This document shows positions 53,701 to 61,280 of a DNA stretch of 64,000 bases, one piece after another. The stretch comes from Blastomonas sp. SL216 (GTDB lineage: Bacteria; Pseudomonadota; Alphaproteobacteria; Sphingomonadales; Sphingomonadaceae). Every line of letters begins with the position of its first letter. The stretch's first letter is position 1. Position numbers and translations under genes: made by a program. Below the pieces are notes generated by a model, which ran no database searches, was not told the origin of the DNA, and saw only the letters and a program-made list of their open reading frames with translations. The DNA lies in NCBI GenBank assembly GCA_026625625.1, contig CP113055.1, positions 3,703,001-3,767,000 of the forward strand, read 5' to 3'.

Positions 53701-55301
53701 TGACCGCGCCCACGCTCGACACCAAGATCGACACCGGCTCGGACAGCTTCCGCGCCACGCATGCCCATAATGTCGCGCTGCGCGATGAGCTTTGGGCCAA
53801 GGTCGCCGAGGCGGCGCTGGGCGGCAATGCCAAGTCGCGTGAGCGGCATACGTCGCGGGGCAAGCTGCTGCCGCGCGATCGTGTCGAACGGCTGCTCGAT
53901 CCGGGATCGCCGTTCCTCGAGATCGGCCAGCTTGCGGCCAACGACCTGTACGATGGCGAAATCCCCGGCGCGGGGATGATCGCGGGCATCGGCCGAGTCT
54001 CGGGCCGCCAGTGCATGATCGTGTGCAACGACGCCACGGTAAAGGGCGGCACCTATTATCCGATGACGGTGAAGAAGCACTTGCGCGCGCAGGAGATTGC
54101 CGAGGCCAACCGGCTGCCGTGCATCTACCTTGTCGACAGCGGCGGCGCGAACCTGCCGCACCAGGCCGAGGTCTTTCCCGATCGCGAGCATTTCGGCCGC
54201 ATCTTCTTCAACCAGGCGAACATGAGCGCCAAGGGCATTCCGCAGATCGCCTGTGTGATGGGCAGTTGCACCGCGGGTGGCGCCTATGTCCCCGCCATGT
54301 CGGACGAGACGGTGATCGTGCGCAACCAGGGCACGATCTTCCTCGCAGGCCCGCCGCTGGTGAAAGCGGCAACCGGCGAGGAGATCAGCGCCGAGGATCT
54401 GGGCGGCGGCGATCTGCATGGGCGGAAATCCGGCGTGGTCGATCATGTCGCGGAGAATGACGAGCACGCGCTGACCATCGTGCGCGATATCGTCTCGCAC
54501 CTCGGGCCGATCCCCAAGCCGAACATCGACCTGCGCGATCCGCGCCCGCCGAAATTCGACGCGGAAGAGCTGTACGGCATCATCCCGTCGGATGTCCGCG
54601 CGCCCTATGACGTGCACGAGGTGATCGCGCGGCTGGTCGATGGCAGCGAGTTTCACGAGTTCAAGGCGCTGTACGGCAGCTCATTGGTGTGCGGTTTCGC
54701 GCGTATCTGGGGGATGCCGGTTGCGATCCTGGCGAACAATGGCGTGCTGTTCAGCGAGAGCGCGGTCAAGGGCGCGCATTTCATCGAGCTCGCCTGCCAG
54801 CGGCGCATCCCGCTGCTTTTCCTGCAGAATATCAGCGGCTTCATGGTCGGCGGCAAGTATGAGGCGGAGGGCATCGCCAAGCATGGCGCCAAGCTGGTGA
54901 CGGCGGTGGCGACGGCGAGCGTGCCCAAGGTCACCGTGCTGATCGGCGGCAGCTTCGGTGCGGGCAATTACGGCATGTGTGGGCGGGCCTATGCGCCCCG
55001 CTTCCTGTTCAGCTGGCCGAACAGCCGTATCAGCGTGATGGGCGGCGAGCAGGCGGCATCGGTGCTGGCGACGGTCCACCGCGACGCCGACAAATGGGAC
55101 GAGCGCGAGGCCGAAGCCTTCAAGGCCCCGATCCGCCAGAAATACGAGGACGAGGGCAACCCCTATTACGCGACGTCGCGGCTGTGGGACGATGGCATCA
55201 TCGACCCCGCGCAGACGCGCGACGTGCTGGGCCTGGCCTTCGCGGCATGTCTCAATGCGCCGGTGGAGGAGGCACCCCGGTTCGGGGTGTTCCGGATGTG
55301 A
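53700..55301 (+). CDS. mccB: Methylcrotonyl-CoA carboxylase, carboxyltransferase (beta) subunit
   Basis: This 533-residue carboxyltransferase has [24 protein letters not shown] split over its N-terminal half, [18 protein letters not shown], the [18 protein letters not shown] block and [16 protein letters not shown]. These are typical of MccB rather than propionyl-CoA carboxylase. It transfers carboxyl from biotin to 3-methylcrotonyl-CoA. It shares one base with the ivd stop. The biotin subunit gene is 436 bases downstream because a GIY-YIG unit lies between. Confidence 0.92.
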   Translation: MTAPTLDTKIDTGSDSFRATHAHNVALRDELWAKVAEAALGGNAKSRERHTSRGKLLPRDRVERLLDPGSPFLEIGQLAANDLYDGEIPGAGMIAGIGRVSGRQCMIVCNDATVKGGTYYPMTVKKHLRAQEIAEANRLPCIYLVDSGGANLPHQAEVFPDREHFGRIFFNQANMSAKGIPQIACVMGSCTAGGAYVPAMSDETVIVRNQGTIFLAGPPLVKAATGEEISAEDLGGGDLHGRKSGVVDHVAENDEHALTIVRDIVSHLGPIPKPNIDLRDPRPPKFDAEELYGIIPSDVRAPYDVHEVIARLVDGSEFHEFKALYGSSLVCGFARIWGMPVAILANNGVLFSESAVKGAHFIELACQRRIPLLFLQNISGFMVGGKYEAEGIAKHGAKLVTAVATASVPKVTVLIGGSFGAGNYGMCGRAYAPRFLFSWPNSRISVMGGEQAASVLATVHRDADKWDEREAEAFKAPIRQKYEDEGNPYYATSRLWDDGIIDPAQTRDVLGLAFAACLNAPVEEAPRFGVFRM

Positions 55302-55322
55302 GGGGGGGCAACACCCAACCCC

Positions 55323-55720
55323 GTCACCCTGAACTTGTTTCAGGGCCCATTGCGCCTGCCGCGCGCTGGGACGGGATCGAAGCCAAGCGGAACCGCCAGG
55401 TCCACCCAATGCGGGTTGTTGCTCTCGATCAGGTTGATCTTCCATTGCCGGTGCCAGCGCTTGAGCTGCTTTTCCCGCTCGATCGCGCCTTCCATGGTGT
55501 CGAACGGCTCGTAACGCATCAGACGATAGACCTGATATTGCGACGTGAAGCCTTTGATAGTTCCGCTGCGATGCTCGCCAAGGCGCGCAATCAGGTCGGA
55601 AGTGACGCCGATGTACAGCGTACCATAAGCGGCGCTGGCAAGGATATAGACGCACGGCTGGCGGTCGATCATCGTTCGAAAAATGCCGCGAAATGGGCCC
55701 TGAAACAAGTTCAGGGTGAC
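55323..55720. mobile_element. GIY-YIG unit bounded by perfect 29-bp inverted repeats
   Basis: Left (55323-55351) and right (55692-55720) ends are exact inverted copies of 29 bases. Each end contains CCCTGAA-CTTGT-TTCAGGG, a 7-bp hairpin, plus GGGCCC. The only gene inside is a small GIY-YIG nuclease. The unit separates mccB from mccA, which are usually contiguous or split only by a hydratase gene. No target-site duplication was recognised. Mobility is inferred. Confidence 0.6.
55340..55672 (-). CDS. GIY-YIG superfamily nuclease
   Basis: This 110-residue protein has CVYILASAAYGTLYIGVTSD at the start (the two-strand GIY-YIG core), RLGEHRSGTIKGFT with the catalytic Arg region, and AIEREKQLKRWHRQWK with the metal-binding Glu. 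This is the short UPF0213/YhbQ-like type common in sphingomonads. I start it at the ATG just before IDRQPC. The frame continues upstream 12 codons to a TTG inside the right repeat, and the stop lies inside the left repeat. No clear Shine-Dalgarno is seen. Confidence 0.85.
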   Translation of the reverse strand: MIDRQPCVYILASAAYGTLYIGVTSDLIARLGEHRSGTIKGFTSQYQVYRLMRYEPFDTMEGAIEREKQLKRWHRQWKINLIESNNPHWVDLAVPLGFDPVPARGRRNGP

Positions 55721-55737
55721 GAAGAAAGAGACGCCGC

Positions 55738-57630
55738 ATGATCAGCTCCCTCCTCATCGCCAACCGGGGCGAAATTGCCTGCCGGATCATCCGCACCGCG
55801 CGGGCCATGGGTATCCGCACGGTTGCGGTCTACTCCGACGCCGACGCCAAGGCGCTGCATGTGCGCTCTGCCGATGAGGCGGTGCATATCGGGCCGTCGC
55901 CGTCGCGCGAGAGCTATCTGGTGGGCGAAAAGATCATCGCCGCGGCCAAGGCGACCGGCGCGGAGGCGATCCATCCGGGCTATGGGTTCCTGTCCGAAAA
56001 CGCCGAATTCGCTGAGGCCGTGATTGATGCCGGGCTGATCTGGGTGGGCCCCAAGCCGGATTCGATCCGCGCCATGGGCCTCAAGGACGCGGCGAAGAAG
56101 CTGATGGACGCGGCGGGCGTGCCCACCACGCCGGGCTATCTGGGGGACAATCAGGACCCCGATTTCCTCGCCGAGCAGGCTGCCACTATCGGCTATCCGG
56201 TGCTGATCAAGGCGGTCGCGGGCGGCGGCGGCAAGGGGATGCGCAAGGTCGATGCGGCGGCGGATTTTGCCGATGCGCTCATCAGCTGCAAGCGCGAGGC
56301 GGCGGCGAGCTTTGGCAATGATGTCGTGCTGCTCGAAAAGTGGATCGAAAGCCCGCGCCATATCGAGGTGCAGGTGTTCGGCGATGCCCTTGGCAATGTC
56401 GTGCACCTGTTCGAGCGCGATTGCTCGCTGCAACGCCGCCACCAGAAGGTGATCGAGGAAGCGCCCGCGCCCGGCATGGACGAAGCGACGCGCGAGGCGG
56501 TGTGCGGGGCTGCGGTGCGCGCGGCCAAGGCGGTGGATTATCAGGGCGCAGGCACCATCGAGTTCATCGCTGACGGCTCGGAAGGCCTGCGCGCGGACCG
56601 CATCTGGTTCATGGAAATGAACACGCGGTTGCAGGTCGAGCATCCGGTGACCGAGGAGATTACCGGGGTCGATCTGGTCGAATGGCAGCTGCGCGTGGCG
56701 AGCGGCGAGCCGATCCCGCTCAAGCAGGAGGAGCTCAGCATCAACGGTTGGGCGATGGAAGCGCGGTTGTATGCGGAGGATCCGGCGAAGGGGTTCTTGC
56801 CGAGCCCTGGTTTGGTTGAGCACCTTTTGTTTGATTACGATGCCCGAATAGACAGTGCAGTGGTTGAGGGCGATCGGGTCAGCACCTTCTATGACCCGAT
56901 GATTGCTAAGCTCATTGCCAGGGGCGACACCCGCGAAGAAGCCCGTCAGTCATTGATGGATACACTGAATAGCGGATATGTTGGAAGGCTGCGAACCAAC
57001 AAAGGCTTTCTGTTCCGATGTTTGGCTCTCGATGCTTTTGCATCAGGAGAGATTGACACAGGTTTGATCGGGCGATGTGGCGAAGAACTGGCGGCACGCC
57101 CTGTACCAAACGATCTGGTGCTTCAGACAGCCGGAAGGCGTTTTCGCCAGGAGCAGCTTGAGTGGTACAACTTCGTCGATTCAACCCATAATGAGGAAAA
57201 CTTTGGTTTCCGGCTGAACGCTCCAGCCCAAAACACGCTCTCCTTTTATGAAGATGGTGTCCGATACGATTGCCTCGCGAAGAACGCGGATACGAGCACA
57301 GGTTTATCATCTAATCTTAAAGGTGATCTGGTGATCGTCACCGATCAAGGAGAAAGCTATTTCTTCTCGCAGCGCTCTACAGTTGGGGCAGGGGCAGGCG
57401 CCGCCTCTTCCGGCTCCATCCTCTCCCCCATGCCGGGCAAGGTGATCGCGGTGGATGTGGCGGCAGGTCAGGCGGTGACCAAGGGGCAGAAATTGCTGAC
57501 GCTCGAGGCGATGAAGATGGAGCATTCGCTCGTCGCGCCGTTCGATGGCGTGGTGGCGGAGCTGAACGCCAGCGAGGGCGCGCAGGTGCAGGTCGAGGCG
57601 CTGCTGGTGCGGATCGAGGCGGCGGAATGA
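55738..57630 (+). CDS. mccA: Methylcrotonyl-CoA carboxylase, biotin-containing (alpha) subunit
   Basis: This 630-residue protein has a biotin carboxylase domain (LIANRGEIACRIIRTA, AIHPGYGFLSENAEF, GGGGKGMRKV, FMEMNTRLQVEHPVTE), a BT linker domain and a C-terminal biotinyl domain with LEAMKMEHSL (biotin on the Lys). Context makes 3-methylcrotonyl-CoA the likely substrate. Bases about 56810-57390, covering the end of the carboxylase domain and the BT domain, have GC near 51% by my count, against 63-70% in adjacent lines, so the gene looks mosaic. The frame is intact. Confidence 0.9.
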   Translation: MISSLLIANRGEIACRIIRTARAMGIRTVAVYSDADAKALHVRSADEAVHIGPSPSRESYLVGEKIIAAAKATGAEAIHPGYGFLSENAEFAEAVIDAGLIWVGPKPDSIRAMGLKDAAKKLMDAAGVPTTPGYLGDNQDPDFLAEQAATIGYPVLIKAVAGGGGKGMRKVDAAADFADALISCKREAAASFGNDVVLLEKWIESPRHIEVQVFGDALGNVVHLFERDCSLQRRHQKVIEEAPAPGMDEATREAVCGAAVRAAKAVDYQGAGTIEFIADGSEGLRADRIWFMEMNTRLQVEHPVTEEITGVDLVEWQLRVASGEPIPLKQEELSINGWAMEARLYAEDPAKGFLPSPGLVEHLLFDYDARIDSAVVEGDRVSTFYDPMIAKLIARGDTREEARQSLMDTLNSGYVGRLRTNKGFLFRCLALDAFASGEIDTGLIGRCGEELAARPVPNDLVLQTAGRRFRQEQLEWYNFVDSTHNEENFGFRLNAPAQNTLSFYEDGVRYDCLAKNADTSTGLSSNLKGDLVIVTDQGESYFFSQRSTVGAGAGAASSGSILSPMPGKVIAVDVAAGQAVTKGQKLLTLEAMKMEHSLVAPFDGVVAELNASEGAQVQVEALLVRIEAAE

Positions 57631-57640
57631 TGCAGAAATG

Positions 57641-57663
57641 CCTTCTCCCTTGATGGGAGAAGG
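57641..57663. repeat. Palindromic repeat CCTTCTCCC type
   Basis: CCTTCTCCC and GGGAGAAGG form a perfect 9-bp stem with loop TTGAT, ten bases after the mccA stop. It is the first of three related palindromes in a 243-base gap that holds no gene. Confidence 0.65.
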
Positions 57664-57794
57664 ATACGAAGCCTTGCTGACGCAGTCAGCTAGCCGCAGT
57701 TGGATGAGGGTGATGGGGCGGGGCGCACGAACGTCAACGTTGCTGCCCCCTCTCCCAGCTTCGACTAATTCGCTTCGCTCATAAGTCTTCGCAA

Positions 57795-57818
57795 CCCTCT
57801 CCCTCGGAGGGGAGAGGG
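57795..57818. repeat. Palindromic repeat CCCTCTCC type
   Basis: CCCTCTCC and GGAGAGGG form an 8-bp stem around CCTCGGAG. It is the second copy in the mccA-MaoC gap. Confidence 0.55.
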
Positions 57819-57832
57819 GTAAGGTGGCGCAG

Positions 57833-57855
57833 CCCTTTCCCATCGAGGGAGAGGG
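57833..57855. repeat. Degenerate palindromic repeat before the MaoC gene
   Basis: CCCTTTCCC and GGGAGAGGG pair with one mismatch around ATCGA. It is the third related palindrome and lies 18 bases before the next start codon. Confidence 0.45.
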
Positions 57856-57873
57856 GTATTTAGGGACAACACG

Positions 57874-58326
57874 ATGGCAGGACGATATTTCGACGAGTGG
57901 AACATCGGCGACCGGATCGAGCATGAGATTCGCCGCACGGTGACCGAGACCGACAATCTGCTGTTCAGCACGATGACGCACAATCCGCAGCCGCTGCACC
58001 TTGATGTCGAGGCGGCGAAGGCGAGCGAGTTCGGGCAGATCCTCGTCAACGGCACCTTCACCTTCAGCCTGATGGTCGGGCTGTCGGTGGGCGACACGAC
58101 GCTTGGCACGCTGGTGGCGAACCTGGGCTATGACAAGCTGGTCATGCCCAAGCCGGTGTTCATCGGCGACACGATGCGCGCGACCAGCGAGGTGACCGAG
58201 CTGAAAGAATCGAAATCGCGGCCCAATGCGGGGATCGTCACCTTCACGCACGAACTGATCAACCAGCGCGATGAGGTCGTCTGCCGGTGTTTGCGATCGG
58301 CCCTTTTGAAGAAGCGGGATGCCTGA
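57874..58326 (+). CDS. MaoC-family hot-dog dehydratase
   Basis: This 150-residue single hot-dog domain protein opens with [17 protein letters not shown], with [15 protein letters not shown] (the hydratase motif with conserved Asn/His region) and the [15 protein letters not shown] helix. MaoC enzymes hydrate enoyl-CoAs. Its place after mccA suggests a role in the same branched-chain pathway, but methylglutaconyl-CoA hydratases are normally of the crotonase fold, so the reaction is open. Confidence 0.82.
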   Translation: MAGRYFDEWNIGDRIEHEIRRTVTETDNLLFSTMTHNPQPLHLDVEAAKASEFGQILVNGTFTFSLMVGLSVGDTTLGTLVANLGYDKLVMPKPVFIGDTMRATSEVTELKESKSRPNAGIVTFTHELINQRDEVVCRCLRSALLKKRDA

Positions 58327-58405
58327 CCGTTCTCCGGCGAAAGCCGGAGCCCAGGAGTCAGATCGTGCTGCATCGCTCTGGACTCCGGCTTTCGCCGGAG
58401 AACGG
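58327..58405. repeat. Paired inverted REP-like element
   Basis: Two perfect 23-bp inverted arms (58327-58349 and 58383-58405) each contain TCCGGC-GAAA-GCCGGA, itself a hairpin. A 33-base spacer separates them. The element starts on the base after the MaoC stop. It has the structure of a bacterial interspersed mosaic element (two REPs head to head). Confidence 0.8.
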
Positions 58406-58521
58406 CAATGGCCATGAATTTCAATCGCCTGCCGCATTTCGTATACTGACAACTTGACCTGCCGGACCGCCCAAAGTCTAATGCCGTGCATTCCAGTCCG
58501 GCTGTCCAAGGGGGCCAATTC

Positions 58522-60300
58522 ATGCGCGCAACCGTTTTCCTCGCATCGTTGCTGTTCGGCGCGGCAAGCGTCCCCGCCATGGCGCAGGATGCCGCACCCG
58601 TCGCCCCCGCCGCCAAGCCCTCCGCAGGCCCAATGGATGCCAGGCTGCGCGCGCTCTATGATGCCGAATGGGACTGGCGGCAGAAGGAATATGCGCAGGT
58701 CAAGGAGGGCGGCCGCTGGGTGCAGGGCGATCGTTTCTCGGACGAGACAGCAGAGGCACAGGCGCGGCGGCTGGCCTATTGGAAGGACGTGCTGAAACAG
58801 CTGGATGCCATCCCGATGGACCAGCTCTCGCCCGAGGAGCAGGTCAACGCCGCCGTGTTCCGCCAGTCGGTCTGGGAAAATGCCAACAGCCTCGAATACA
58901 AGACCTATGAAGCGCCGTTCAACAGCGACACCTTTTTCTGGGGTGGGCTGAACCCGCGCCAGGGCTTTGGCAATGTCACCGGCTACAAGCGCTATCTGGG
59001 GCGGATGCGGGATATTCCGCGCTTCTTCGACGAGAATATCGTCAACATGCGCGCCGGGCTGGCACGCGGCTATACCGTGCCGCGCGTCGGCATCGAGGGG
59101 CGCGACAAGACGATCGAGGCCTATACGGTCGCGGGCGAGGCCAATCCGTTCTACGACGCGTTCCGCGTAATGCCGCAGAGCATATCGCCCGCCGAACAGG
59201 CCGCGCTGCGCGCCGAGGCGCTCAAGGCGATCGAGACTTCGGTGGTGCCGGCTTATGCCAGGCTGCTCAGCTTCATGCGGGCTGAATACATGCCCAAGGC
59301 GCGCACGCGGATCGACGCCTATGCGCTGCCCGATGGCAAACGCTTCTATCAGGACCAGATCAGGATCTACGCCACGCTCGACCTGACGCCGGAGGAGATC
59401 CACGAGATCGGCCTGAAGGAAGTCGCGCGGATCGATGCCGATATGCAGAAGACGATGCGCGAGACCGGGTTCAAGGGCACGTTCCCCGAATTCCTGACGT
59501 TCCTGCGCACCGATCCGCAATTCTATGCCAAGACCCCGCGCGAGCTGCTGGGGGCGGCGGCCTATACGGTCAAGAAGATGGACGGGAAGCTGAAAGACAC
59601 GTTCAATTTCCTGCCGCGCTATCGCTTCACCGTGCTGCCGGTGCCCGATGTCATCGCGCCGATCTACACCTCGGGGCGCGGCGGGCTCGATGCGTGCCTG
59701 TTCAACACCTATGACCTGCCGCAGAGGCCGCTGTACAATATCCCCGCGCTGGCGCTGCACGAGTGCAATCCGGGGCACAGCTTTCAGGCGGCGGTCGCGC
59801 TGGAAGCGCCCGACCGGCCCGAATTCCGCCGCCAGACCTATTTCTCCGGCTATGGCGAGGGCTGGGGGCTGTACACCGAATGGCTGGGCTCCAAGATCGG
59901 CATCTACGAAACCCCCTATGAGGAATTCGGCCGCCAGACCTTCGAAATGTGGCGCGCGGTGCGGCTGGTGATCGATACCGGCATCCATACCAAGGGCTGG
60001 ACCCGGCAACAGGCGATCGATTATCTCGCCAGCCATACCGCACTGGCCCCGCGCGATATCGAGACCGAGGTGGACCGCTATATCTCCTGGCCCGCCCAAG
60101 CGCTGGCGTACAAGCTGGGTGAACTGAGCTTGCGCAAGATGCGCGCCAAGGCCGAAGCCGAGCTGGGATCGGCCTTCGACCAGCGGCCGTTCCACGACAC
60201 CTTCCTGATGCTGGGTTCGGTGCCGCTGCCCGTGATGGAGCAGAAGATGGAAGAGTTCATCGCTGCGGAAAAGGCAAAGCTCGCCAAGGCGGGCAAGTGA
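58522..60300 (+). CDS. Exported DUF885 protein, probable zinc metallopeptidase-like
   Basis: This 592-residue protein has a signal peptide ending VPAMAQ. The DUF885 body contains H413-E-C-N-P-G-H419 (HExxxGH), followed by a downstream FSGYGEGWGLYTEWL block with further Glu residues. DUF885 proteins resemble M32/M2-like gluzincins. It should be periplasmic or a lipid-free exported enzyme. ATG 58522 follows CAAGGGGG; a start 12 codons earlier lacks this. It is coupled to the next gene by a GTGA overlap. Confidence 0.87.
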   Translation: MRATVFLASLLFGAASVPAMAQDAAPVAPAAKPSAGPMDARLRALYDAEWDWRQKEYAQVKEGGRWVQGDRFSDETAEAQARRLAYWKDVLKQLDAIPMDQLSPEEQVNAAVFRQSVWENANSLEYKTYEAPFNSDTFFWGGLNPRQGFGNVTGYKRYLGRMRDIPRFFDENIVNMRAGLARGYTVPRVGIEGRDKTIEAYTVAGEANPFYDAFRVMPQSISPAEQAALRAEALKAIETSVVPAYARLLSFMRAEYMPKARTRIDAYALPDGKRFYQDQIRIYATLDLTPEEIHEIGLKEVARIDADMQKTMRETGFKGTFPEFLTFLRTDPQFYAKTPRELLGAAAYTVKKMDGKLKDTFNFLPRYRFTVLPVPDVIAPIYTSGRGGLDACLFNTYDLPQRPLYNIPALALHECNPGHSFQAAVALEAPDRPEFRRQTYFSGYGEGWGLYTEWLGSKIGIYETPYEEFGRQTFEMWRAVRLVIDTGIHTKGWTRQQAIDYLASHTALAPRDIETEVDRYISWPAQALAYKLGELSLRKMRAKAEAELGSAFDQRPFHDTFLMLGSVPLPVMEQKMEEFIAAEKAKLAKAGK

Positions 60301-60887
60301 GTTTCCGCGCTCTCCCCAATTCCGTCACCCCCGCGAAGGCGGGGGTCCCGCTTCCGGTTCTAAGTTTCGCGCACAAGCGGGATTCCCGCGTTCGCGGGAA
60401 TGACGGGGGAGGGCGATTTTCGTTATTCGCGGCATTTGCGCTCTGCTTGGCCGCCGCGCCCGTGCATGCCGAGACGCCGGCACCCGAAGCGGAAATCCGC
60501 GCCGTCATCGCCGATATGGAGGCGGCCTGGAATCGCGGGGATTTTGAAGGCTATATGCGCGGCTTCCTCAATCCCGGCGTGGTGTTTGTCTCGCGCGGGC
60601 GGTTCCAGCAGGGGTGGCAGGGCACGCTCGACCATTATGTCCGCGATTATGGCGGCGCACCGGAAAAGCGCGGCACCCTGCATTTCTACGATATCAAGGT
60701 GGAAATGCTGGCCGACGATGCTGCGCAGCTGATCAGCCGCTATCATCTCGACCGGGCAGAAAGCCCGCAATATGGCATCAACACCCGGTTGATGCGCAAA
60801 GTGGAAGGGCGCTGGGTGATCGCGCTCAACCATGTGTCATCGGTGGAAACCCCCGATCCGAACGATCCGGAGCTCCGGGCCAAATAA
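60297..60887 (+). CDS. SnoaL-like/DUF4440 protein with repeat-derived N-terminus
   Basis: The 196-residue frame starts at GTG on the DUF885 stop. Residues about 60-190 are a SnoaL-like alpha+beta barrel: IRAVIADMEAAWNRGDFEGY, FVSRGRFQQGWQGTLDHY, and a C-terminal WVIALNHVSS. A signal-peptide-like core (LFAAFALCLAAAPVHA) lies at about 43-58. The first ~38 residues are a translated palindromic repeat (SVTPAKAG and DSRVRGND). No ATG, GTG or TTG fits directly before the signal core, so the original start was probably displaced by the insertion. Confidence 0.7.
   Translation: MSFRALPNSVTPAKAGVPLPVLSFAHKRDSRVRGNDGGGRFSLFAAFALCLAAAPVHAETPAPEAEIRAVIADMEAAWNRGDFEGYMRGFLNPGVVFVSRGRFQQGWQGTLDHYVRDYGGAPEKRGTLHFYDIKVEMLADDAAQLISRYHLDRAESPQYGINTRLMRKVEGRWVIALNHVSSVETPDPNDPELRAK
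60322..60406. repeat. Paired inverted REP-like element within a reading frame
   Basis: Two 32-base arms (60322-60353 and 60375-60406) are inverted copies with five differences. Each forms its own hairpin: CCCCCGC-GAAG-GCGGGGG on the left, ATTCCCGCG-TT-CGCGGGAAT on the right. Two of the changed bases are matched by compensating changes on the other side of the stem. Confidence 0.85.
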
Positions 60888-60890
60888 AAA

Positions 60891-60921
60891 CCCTCCCTGC
60901 GCATGCACAGGGAGGGTTTTT
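60891..60921. terminator. Bidirectional intrinsic terminator
   Basis: CCCTCCCTG and CAGGGAGGG form a perfect 9-bp stem flanked by A5 and T5. It separates the plus-strand SnoaL-like gene from the minus-strand 99-residue gene and can serve both. Confidence 0.92.
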
Positions 60922-60937
60922 ATTGTTCAGCATAAGC

Positions 60938-61237
60938 TTACGCCTTGCGGGTGCCGCTCATCGCCATGGTGCCGAAGGCGCCTGCCTTGATCTGGCCGGT
61001 GATGGTGTCGCCATCGACGGTGGCGGTGCCTTCCAGCTTCATCGGCATCGGCACCTTCATGTCCATCGTCCAGGTCAGCGTGTTGCCGTCGACCTTGCCG
61101 TCGGTGATGTCGAGCGAGCCCATCTGGCCGGCGTTCGATCCGGTCCAGCTGTCGCCATCGACCGTGACGGTCAGCACCGACTTCTGGTCGCCCATCGGCG
61201 ACTTGGTCACGCAATCATATTGTCCAGCAACTGACAT
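60938..61237 (-). CDS. 99-residue beta-rich protein, unknown function
   Basis: The product starts MSVAGQYDCVTKSPMGDQKS and continues with alternating strands rich in Asp/Gly/Thr (TVTVDGDSWTGS, TATVDGDTITGQIKAGAFG). No signal peptide, membrane helix or catalytic motif is seen. The pattern suggests a small beta-barrel. I have no family name. The start has AGAGGACG upstream; a longer upstream frame overlaps the peptidase gene and is unlikely. Confidence 0.75.
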   Translation of the reverse strand: MSVAGQYDCVTKSPMGDQKSVLTVTVDGDSWTGSNAGQMGSLDITDGKVDGNTLTWTMDMKVPMPMKLEGTATVDGDTITGQIKAGAFGTMAMSGTRKA

Positions 61238-61280
61238 ATTATTCGTCCTCTCTTTGGTGGTGGGTTGAACGTTAACGGAC

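Noticed and set aside
57307-60195. 962-codon open frame on the minus strand
   Set aside because: It runs antisense to three well-supported genes and through the repeat-rich gap, and its translation is Arg/His/Leu-rich low complexity, as expected for a shadow frame in GC-rich DNA.
55323-60406. Palindromic repeats as a CRISPR array
   Set aside because: The repeats are of different families, irregularly spaced, inverted rather than direct, and no cas gene is present.
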